Source: Brachionus rotundiformis (Eukaryota > Rotifera > Eurotatoria > Ploima > Brachionidae). Taken from it: a stretch of 40,982 bases of DNA. Positions 33,361-40,982 of this stretch are shown piece after piece. The notes under the pieces are model-generated. The model was not told where the DNA came from, made no database searches, and saw only the letters and a list, made by a program, of their open reading frames with translations. Made by a program: the position numbers and the translations under genes. Every line of letters starts with the position of its first letter. Positions within the stretch are counted from its first letter, which is position 1. The stretch is from contig JAESIW010000180.1 of the NCBI GenBank assembly GCA_016802295.1, forward strand, positions 633,770 through 674,751, given 5' to 3'.

Positions 33361-33699
33361 AATTTTTATGTCTAATCAGTACAACAAAAATTTTGAAAAT
33401 TTTAGAAAAATATAAGCGGCCACAATTAAAAAACAATTTATGCTTACAGATAAAGTTTGGAAGAGACTCACAGGCAGTTTGGAATGGAACTTAGTCCTCC
33501 ATTTCACCCTCTTGTTTGAAAAAACATAAAAAAAAAGTTTGAAATTAAAAATCAAAATAAAATAAAAATAAAATGGTTTTGTTAACTTGAAATTAGAAGT
33601 TGAAAGATATTGTTGAGTGATTACCAAATGTTCTTTTTTAAAGATTTGCATAAAAAATTATAAAAAACAAAACTTTTAGTAAAATTGGTGTTAGTTAAT

Positions 33700-35350
33700 T
33701 TTTTTGAATAATTAGGTCGAATAAAGTTTTGAATCTAAGATTTATTGTTTGAACGTTATCGTTTAGCTCTTCTTAGATTAAGCTGTGGCTCCGTTTGGCC
33801 GAAATGAAATTGGCGATCAGTTTATTGAGTCTTGTAATAAGTTAGTCGACTTTGAGTTTATGGTGAATATCACTGATTCTTGTTTTTAAAGGGAAGTATT
33901 GTATTATTGGAAGAACACAGTTTTGGAATTTTTGAATGTCGTATTTGATTCGTTGCGTGTCAGTCATTAGAGGGATGAAGATGTAGTCAAAATTCGAACG
34001 GATTTGGCTTTTCTAGACTAAAAGCGAGAGATAAGTGTTGTTTTTTAAATTCATACCCTTAAATTTTTTAATCATATTTATCTTGCTAAGGACTTTTTCT
34101 TCAATGAAATGTTCAGTTTCATTTAAGAGAAAAATTTAAGACTGTGATTGATAAACAAACTGCTAAGTTGATTAAACCGAGTAATTAAGCCTTGAGCTCT
34201 TTAATAAGTATTGTTGGATAAAAGGATGGTGGAATATGAGTAATACAAGATTATCGAAAGTTAGATGAATTATAATTTAAAATGCATTTCCTCTTCCAAA
34301 AATAAACCATTTATCAGCAATATTGAGCAAAAACCGCTACTTCACAAAGATTGATTGCTTTAGTGTTTTTTTCTAAATACCAATCTCTCGTGAAAGCAAA
34401 GAAAATCCTGCCTTCGCTTGTGAATTTGGATTCTTCCATTTCAATGTAATGCCTATGGGTCTTACCAACGCACCTTTCTTTCCAGCGAGTTATGAATGAA
34501 GTATTCAGAGACTTAATTGAACAAAACATTGTACTTGTTATTATGGATGATAAATTGATCCATAGTGTAGATTATGTGTCGCATTTGAACAATGTTATAG
34601 AAATAATTCGCAGGCTAGGGGCCATTTGTTTGAAAATTAAGCTAAAAAAATGTATTGCTTTGGCTAGAGAAATTAAGTTTTTGGTTGATGTGCTTTTATT
34701 AAATTCAATTGCCGGACGAAAAAATAACAGCTTTTAAGAATTTTAAGATTCGAGTTTATAATTAGTCATAGAGGAAAAAATTTTAAATCAATGTTTTTGG
34801 AATTAATTAATGAAAAATTGGACATTAAGCATCAAGGAACCACCGCTTACCACCAAGAGTGCGATGGCCGATCGGAACGTTTTATAAGAACATTAAAAAA
34901 TATGATTATAGGATATGTAGCGGATAATCTACAAAATTTGTTTTGTCTGATGAAGCCAGTACTTCTCAAGAGTTCGAATACCCATATCAAATTTTTTTGT
35001 TCAAAAAGATAAGCTAAAAGTGATCCTTTGGTAAAAAATATTGCGATTCGAAAATAGAGAAGCTAAAAAATATTTATTCGAAGGTAGTCAAAAAAGGTGA
35101 TTTAGTCATGAATAATAAAATTAGACAAGATCGCAACATAGAAAATTTGAATATTTAGTTGGCGATATTGTGCTAACAGATCATGTGCAACTTAAAAAAT
35201 GCCTTTCTTCTGGCCTGGCGCACAAGTATCATGGACCTTTTGAAATAATAGCACAAGACAACCAAACAGAGTGAACTCCGTAATCAAACGTGTCAATCAA
35301 AAAAGATCGAAAGCTTTTTTTTATTAAAAATCGATTGAAAAAAAATTTTG
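33700..35350 (+). pseudogene. Ty3/gypsy pol remnant (reverse transcriptase and integrase)
   Basis: The reverse transcriptase is spread over three frames. Pieces are KDGGI*VIQDYRKLDEL near 34224-34270, RYFTKIDCFSVFF (first Asp, about 34338-34374), FACEFGFFHFNVMPMGLTNA (about 34411-34470), then RVMNEVFRDLIEQNIVLVIM-DDKLIHS (about 34486-34566) with the DD pair. Next to a deletion near 34740, integrase core appears as HQGTTAYHQECDGRSERFIR (34827-34890), holding the region of the catalytic Glu. RNase H and the first integrase Asp residues are missing. Near 35160-35260 VGDIVLTDHVQLKKC and HKYHGPFEIIAQD match the integrase C-terminal part. All is interrupted by stops. Inactive. Confidence 0.85.
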
Positions 35351-35835
35351 GTCATTTTAATCATAGTCAAGATAACGCTGCTAATCAATCGATTTTAAAT
35401 AAAAATTCAGTTTTAAATCCACCAGACGATTCAATTGTTTTTAGCTTTTTGTTTTTTTTTTAGTTTTCGCAGTTGGTTTCGGAACCTGAGACTCGTCTTA
35501 AACAATGTTTCAATCTATTGTTTACCACCAAGGTGCGATCGCACAGTTGACGAGTCAATTGATGAATTATCAAACCATAATGATTACTCTTTTAGGTCAT
35601 ATTATGTTAAAATAACAAATCGTGAAAATAAACAATTGACTCAAAACCATGAAATGCATATCAGGAGTAGCACTCGACCGCGTAAACCTTCTGATCGTAA
35701 ACAAGCTTAATTTTTCTAATTCAGTATTATTTTAGTTCGAATTTTTGTAAACAATTATTTTATTAGCTAATTTCTAATTATTAGTTTAAGTTAAGTTTAT
35801 TTTTAATTCAATTTTTGTTAAAAGCCTTGAAGCGA

Positions 35836-35870
35836 CCCATGTAAAAGGGGGTAGCCCTGTTGCGCCCACC
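35836..35870 (+). promoter_or_regulatory. Candidate polypurine tract and start of 3' LTR
   Basis: GTAAAAGGGGGTAGCCC is followed by TGTTGCGCCCACC (35858 on). A purine run just before a TG start is the expected form at the 3' LTR of a Ty3/gypsy element, and it lies after the pol remnant. No matching 5' LTR or end was found, so this is tentative. Confidence 0.4.
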
Positions 35871-35879
35871 AAAATAGTC

Positions 35880-36520
35880 ACTTAATTTTACTGGGTAAAT
35901 ATTTAGTTATTTAACAGATTAGCATTTAGAATTTTTTTTTTTTTAAGTGTAAAGATTTTTTTTTAAATATAAATTAAAGGTAATTTAAATGTGTAAAAAA
36001 AATTAAAAAAACTTATCAGTGAAAGTAGATAAATATTTTTTAAAAGGAAAAAACACTTAAAAAGTTCTTGATCATTTGTTACTTATGGTTTTTATTTTAG
36101 TTTTATTATCAAAATAAAGAAACTCTGCCAATAAAAATCAAAAAAAAGTATTTTACGCTATAAAATAAATTGAAAAAATGATAAAATTGAGAATTAGAAA
36201 ATTCCCAACTTAAAGTGTCTTGTCTTGGATGTATCCTTGTTCTCTTCACCACCTCAAATTTGAGAAGAAAATGTTGTTTTTTTTAATTAAAAGTTAATAT
36301 TTCATCAATTTCATTAAATTACAATGATGACTTTTAAATATAATTAAAAAAGTAATTCATGGTCGATTTTCTTAATTAAATTGGAAATGCAAATTTTTGT
36401 GTATAAAAATACTTTATATTGGGGCTAATTTTAAACGTACTCTCTGCTTTCTTTGTTTGATTGGGATATCACTTTGTCTAGTTCAATCATTTTAATCAGC
36501 ACGTACAAAAATTACAGTCT
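35880..36520. other. AT-rich interval, possibly 3' LTR remains
   Basis: No gene is recognised. The LTR end could not be located. Confidence 0.4.
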
Positions 36521-36525
36521 TGTCT

Positions 36526-36660
36526 TAAAAATGAACTTTTTCTCTCTTTTTCACCAATGATGTCCATTTCATCATCCAATTCTTTTTTTATTTTTTTTAT
36601 TTCACCATTTTGCAAATTTAAATTCATTTGTAGCTCGTCCATAAGATTTTCTTTACTGTA
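36526..36660 (-). pseudogene. Short coiled-coil coding fragment
   Basis: The minus strand reads YSKENLMDELQMNLNLQNGE and IKKIKKELDDEMDIIGEKER over about 45 codons, Glu/Lys-rich with heptad-like Leu/Ile. It ends at a stop near 36500. It may be an exon of a decayed gene like the coiled-coil gene at 27513-31569. No parent is identified. Confidence 0.3.
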
Positions 36661-37039
36661 AAAAATCAAAACCAATCATAAAAATAAAAATAAAACAAAT
36701 TTTTAATTTTATATGCATGGCAATGTGAATTTTCATTCAAACCTTCCAAAAATTCCAAAAATAATTCTATTTTTCACTTTTATAATTTGATATAATCAAG
36801 CTAAATAAAATTTGAAGGTGAAACAACGTGAAACAAAAAATGTTTCTCAAAATTCAAAAAAAAAAATTAAAAATAAGTTTGGAACTAATATTTAGAATCA
36901 AATAAAAAATCAATATTTGAGAAATAATTTTTTTTTTTACTTAAAAATCTAATTTTATTCGAAATTATTTATGCAATTTTTTAAATTTCTTTTATATTGA
37001 AAGTTGGATGCATCTTTTAATACTTTTTTTAATTTTTAG

Positions 37040-37430
37040 ATAAAAAATTCGACGCGGCTTTTCCGTAGTGAACCAAAAATTTGAGCTATGTCAATCGCTT
37101 CAGGAATCGTTGCCAAAATGAATCACAGACAAATAGCTGAGACTGATAGCCTGTTTTCGCAACTCGAAGCGCTTTCCAACCGTGACTTGGCGCAGTCGCA
37201 AAAAGGGGAGCGTGCTGGCCAGCTCTTCGCAGCCAAAAGTCGGACTCTGGCCTGGCGCCTCAACAGAGACTAGCTGCTACTAATCATCGATGACGACTGC
37301 TTTCGCTCCGTGGCTGTGGCCAACCGGTTCATAGGCGACGGCTTCGAGTACACCGGGTCCTGCATCAAATGGAAATTTAGTTTTAAGAATAAACTCTGTT
37401 TAACCAATCACGCTAAACGATAATGACACA
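37040..37430 (+). pseudogene. GC-richer decayed coding fragment, unidentified
   Basis: One frame reads SIASGIVAKMNHRQIAETDS, LFSQLEALSNRDLAQSQKGE and FAAKSRTLAWRLNRD. After TAG (37271) the same frame continues LLLIIDDDCFRSVAVANRFI, GDGFEYTGSCIKWKFS and ends at TAA (37420). Composition is strikingly less AT-rich than the flanks, as at 18515-18930 and 21430-22150. One stop in an otherwise continuous frame suggests a recent pseudogene or an unrecognised exon end. I do not recognise the protein. Confidence 0.45.
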
Positions 37431-37791
37431 TTCGAAAGTCGAACTATTGACGAAGCAGGCACTGTGAAACGTTGACTCAACTTGTCCAGGTCAGCGCAAA
37501 AATCACTTTTTTTTTTTTAAAGTTTTTTCAGTCTTAAAGTATTCAACTCTATTTTTATTATAATAAATTTTATATTTAGCTAGATTTTAAACTCAGAAGT
37601 TTTAAGAAATAAGTGAAATTGTAAATTTACAAAAACAAAAAATGTTTATTACTGACAATCTCGAAAATACTCGAAAATAGACACAACCATTATCTTTTCC
37701 AATATTGATTTTGATTTACCAATCAGCTCATCCAACTCAATTTAATCAAAATTCAAAAAATTAACTCTTTCTCACATTGACAAAGTTGTAA

Positions 37792-37986
37792 TTGTGGATA
37801 AATACAGAAAAACGAAAAAGATTAAAATATGGTGACAAAATTTTTACTAGATTCGGTCAATTTTTGAGACATAAAGCCCGAAAAAAGACTGATGAGCCTC
37901 AAACAAACATGGAGATGCTTAAGCTAATAATGAAAAATTTGTACCTTGCAAAGTCAAAAGGATCAAGCCTGCAAAGTCAAATGTGA
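37792..37986 (+). CDS. Small basic reading frame, unidentified
   Basis: The frame INTEKRKRLKYGDKIFTRFG...LRHKARKKTDEPQTNMEML, ending SLQSQM, spans 64 codons and looks protein-like (basic, even codon use). It has no recognised motif. It could be a further piece of the locus at 37040-37430, or chance. The region 37430-37790 between them holds nothing recognised. Confidence 0.25.
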   Translation: MWINTEKRKRLKYGDKIFTRFGQFLRHKARKKTDEPQTNMEMLKLIMKNLYLAKSKGSSLQSQM

Positions 37987-38543
37987 ACATAAATATAAAA
38001 ACAAATAAAAAAAAGATGAGCAAACATGAAAGGAAGAATTAGAATATATTTTTGAAAATTTAATTGGAGTTAAAAGTAAACAATTAAGTTTCGTTATAGA
38101 CAATAATAATAAAAAAAATTAAAACAAAAATTTTATTTTTTTATTGATTGATATTAAAGATATTTGAAATTGATTTTAAGGATATTTTTTTAAAACTCGT
38201 TTACTCGTTTATATATTCAGAACTAAAATCTCTAATAAATAAGGATCAAATATAAAAATACATTTTATTTTTCTTTTCAAACAAATTTTTAAAATTATAT
38301 TATTATAGAAGGATCCAAATCAGTCCTTTTCATTATAATTTCTGTTTATTTAAGTTTGTTTTTTTTGTCTTTTAAGTACTTTAAAAGATCCATTTATTTT
38401 GCAATGAATTTAACAATCTTGTTTTAAATTAAATTAACTTTGAAAAAATTTTTAAAATTATTGTAAAAATAAAGCTAAAGCCGAAAAAATTCAATTCGAC
38501 ATGATTATTTATGTAAAGCAATTTAGAAAAATAAAAATTTTTT

Positions 38544-38927
38544 GGGGCTGTGAAGTTCTTTTCAATTCGATCGTTTCAATTCAGAAAAATTTGAATAACT
38601 TTTTTACTTTAAGGAATAATTAAGTTCTGTAAAATGCTTAATGTTTAAGCAACTTTGCTTAATCTGAAAATATATGTCTGCAAAAACTCTGCAAAGTAAG
38701 TGCACAATTTATTCAAATCAATTTAATGAAAATTGATTGAATGAAAATACTTTTTAAAGGCGTGCAAAATGCATAATGTTGCAGAGTATTTTGCAGACTT
38801 ATTTTACTGATTTAAGCAAATTTGCCTATAATTGAGCGTTTTATAGAACTAAATTATCTCTTTTAGTTAAAATTATTCAAATTTTTCTGAATTGGAATGA
38901 TCGAATTAAAACCAACTTCACAACCCC
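38544..38927. mobile_element. 384-bp non-autonomous relative of the 12.8-kb element
   Basis: The left end GGGGCTGTGAAGTTCTTTTC and right end CTTCACAACCCC are inverted and match the termini of the 12.8-kb element. Here the inverted similarity continues for about 150 bp on each side (for example CAGAAAAATTTGAATAA at both ends, TTTGCTTAA and CTGCAAAA.ACTCTGCAA further in), so most of the element is a long palindrome. No coding sequence is seen. Flanking 9-mers AAATTTTTT and CGATTTTAT match only in part, so the target duplication is decayed or the ends are slightly misplaced. Confidence 0.85.
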
Positions 38928-38929
38928 CG

Positions 38930-39770
38930 ATTTTATAAAAGAATTATTTTTAGAGCGGTTTTTTTAATTTTCAACTAGATTTAATACAGGGTTATTTCTA
39001 GGAAAAATTTTTTTGACCTAAATCTTTTTTTTTTTTTTTTCATTTGTAACTTCAACTTTCGGATAAGCTATTAGACATAATATTTTAAAATGAACTGTCT
39101 TTTTATATTCAAATGACTTAAAGAAATTAGGTTTTATTTAAGATTAGTTTTTTCCTCATTTTTCTATATTATTTAAAAAATGTTCTTCAGAATTATTTTA
39201 GCAATTAAAAGTGCATTTTAAGGATTCGTTTCATTAAATATTATTGATTTAATGAAACGATGGAACTAAAATTGTCTTTATTGTTTGTGAATATAATTTT
39301 GAAAAATCAAAAGAGTCTTTACTCCTTGTTGATAGAATAGATTTTTATTTTTCGAGGAAACATTCATCCTTAAGTATATTAGATATTTGTGTATCTTATA
39401 GTCTTTGGAAAAAAAAAAATTCGTCTTTGATCTTAAAGCATGAGAAGTTTTTCTCTAAAATCTTTGGTAAAAAAGTAATGATCTCCAAAATTTACACCAT
39501 CGTGAAAAAAAATTGATTCATTTTTATAAATGTTTGTAGAGAATTGTTCTATTTCAATAAATTCTGAAGACAATGGTTGTAAGATATAATTTTAACATTT
39601 AATTTTTTAAGTAGAATGTCTTCGCCAGACTTGCACAAAAGTCAAAAAAAAGTCTTTTTAAGTCTAATTTTTTTCTAACTGATTAAAAAAAAATCTAAGC
39701 TTGTCTTTAAATTATATCTTTAATCCAATTTTAAGCCTCGAAAAGAAATAAAAAATCTGATTATTTAATA
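38930..39770. other. AT-rich interval with no recognised gene
   Basis: Only short frames are visible. The stretch may contain the 5' terminal part of the hAT element whose gene starts at 39778, but no inverted-repeat partner lies within the window. Confidence 0.4.
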
Positions 39771-39777
39771 AAATAAA

Positions 39778-40982
39778 ATGGAGAATATTTGCGAAAATTC
39801 AACTTCATCAACACATGCTTTAAAGAATGATTCAATTTTAAAACTTGGTTTTACTGAAATAGCATCTAATAGTAATATATGATTTTTTTTTTATTTTGAT
39901 TTCAATTTATTTAATAAAAGAAAACGATGTTAAAATCACTGTCTGGAAGTCTGCTAAATGCATTAAGTGCCAAAAATCAATTAGCGACTCAAAGAATAAT
40001 ACGTCTAATTTTATTCGACATGTGAAAAAATGCAATCCCGAACTTTATGAAAAATTTATATCACTAAATACCAATACTAAATCATCAGTTGAAAATGATT
40101 CGAAAAAGAAATTAGATTCGGAAACAATTTCCCAATTTATTTTCAAGTATTTAATTATTGGTTGTTGTTTGCCTTTTAGACTTGTTGAAATGGAAGGTAA
40201 TCATTAATATCAAATAAATAAATATCCGTTTTTTTATTATATTTTTTTTAAAGCATTTAGAAATTTTATGGATTTAGTTAGTAAAAAATGCACCCCAATT
40301 TCTAGAATAACCATTTTAGGAATGCAAAGACAAGCAATTACGACGTTGGAAGGGAGTCTAAAAGACTCATTAAGTCTTTCAAAATATGTGTCATTGACAG
40401 TCGACATATGGACATATCGAAGATTAAGATCTTTTCTCGGCTTGACTGCTCACTTTATCGACAACAATTTGGAATTCAGATCACATGTTATTAAATTCAA
40501 ATTTGTTGTCATTACAACACGAGTTCAAATTAAACGATCAATAGATGAGATACTAAATGCATATAATATAAGGTTAGTTAATTAAACTTCAATGGTTCAA
40601 TCTTTTAAAATAATTAATTTAGCAATTAAATTGTAAAAATAGTTACAGATAATGGCAGTAACATTGTAAAAATGAGAAAACTTATAAATTTAGGTACTTT
40701 AAAAATTAATTAATATTTAAAAAATACTAATTTTTTTTAAAAATGGGGAGGATGAATTTGACCTAGCAGATTGTCAAAATCTATCAATAAATTCTGATGA
40801 CGAAAGCGATATATCCAGTTCGGACGATGACGGGTTAGAGCTAAAATGTTTAAGGAGTATAACAAAAATAGAACTAAACGACTTAAACGATGGACTAGAT
40901 CGAGTTGACGAAATTGGCTTTGATTGAACCAGACAAAGTTCAAAAAATTTGTGAAATTGTTAAAATTTTGGAACCTTTTGAA
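39778..40982 (+). pseudogene. Second hAT transposase, 5' part, cut by the window end
   Basis: ATG at 39778 (MENICENSTSSTHALKND). Introns 39872-39920 and 40197-40253 join in phase. A BED-like finger, CIKCQKSISD...NFIRHVKKCN, lies at about 39960-40030. Next come FRNFMDLVSKKCTPISR, SKYVSLTVDIWTYRRLRSFL (first catalytic Asp near 40402) and, past another intron, IVTDNGSNIVKMRKL (second Asp, about 40640-40690). An acidic linker (INSDDESDISSSDDDGLELK) follows. A TGA at 40924 and shifted frames suggest damage, with IEPDKVQKICEIVKILEPFE near the edge in another frame. It is distinct in sequence from the hAT at 12365-15356 but has the same layout. The rest lies outside the window. Confidence 0.8.

Noticed and set aside
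34314..34529. Minus-strand frame of about 70 codons over the gypsy reverse transcriptase
   Set aside because: The plus strand encodes clear RT motifs here. This is a shadow.
39921..40982. That the second hAT gene is the same family as the one at 12365
   Set aside because: They share domain order and an acidic linker, but the finger and catalytic peptides differ clearly.

Overview
This window looks like AT-rich nuclear DNA from a eukaryote, most likely a small-genome animal. The evidence is coding exons split by short (about 40-65 nt) GT...AG introns, animal-type transposons (Helitron, hAT, Ty3/gypsy, a large TIR DNA element) and a decayed copy of TEX10/IPI1. The exact lineage cannot be read from the sequence. 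An AT-rich invertebrate such as a rotifer is only a guess. I see no rRNA, tRNA, CRISPR or prokaryotic operon structure.

Layout. 1-7778: two Helitrons in tandem, bounded by three copies of a terminal module (hairpin, CTAG, then a TC-type start). The first holds Rep and helicase scraps. The second holds a Rep-deleted helicase gene with a stop in Walker B. 7779-10180: mostly non-coding AT-rich DNA with one decayed transposase-like fragment. 10186-11079 (minus): the only long, apparently intact single-exon gene, an HtrL/YibB-like putative glycosyltransferase with an N-terminal membrane anchor. 11606-15984: a hAT element with about 540-bp inverted repeats built from GAGTG-type motifs and a broken BED/hAT transposase. 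16196-18069: a tandem duplication, then a minus-strand multi-exon chromodomain gene remnant. 18515-19900: decayed coding fragments I cannot name.

19940-35870: an old Ty3/gypsy element (gag, RT, truncated integrase, candidate polypurine tract). Its gag is split by a 12.8-kb insertion at 20252-33047. This insertion has GGGGTTGTGAAG terminal inverted repeats and a perfect 9-bp target duplication, AAAAGGCTG. All its recognisable transposon-type genes are on the plus strand: (1) a PHD-like/chromodomain protein; (2) a DDE-type transposase followed by a Ulp1-type cysteine protease with His/Asp/Gln/Cys present and a C-terminal RING finger; (3) a homeodomain, acidic-repeat, coiled-coil protein ending in a C2HC-like finger and a GPxGG basic-adaptor-like motif. 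A TEX10 pseudogene with intron remnants also lies inside it, which suggests captured host DNA. A 384-bp relative with the same termini sits at 38544-38927. I consider this multi-gene element the most interesting system here. Its parts suggest a transposase module with SUMO/ubiquitin-linked, chromatin-reading and DNA-binding accessory proteins. It is decayed (several in-frame stops), so its activity must be judged from other copies.

35880-39770: mostly non-coding, with a small coiled-coil remnant, GC-richer decayed coding fragments and the 384-bp element. 39778 to the window end: the 5' part of a second, different hAT transposase gene, cut by the window edge.
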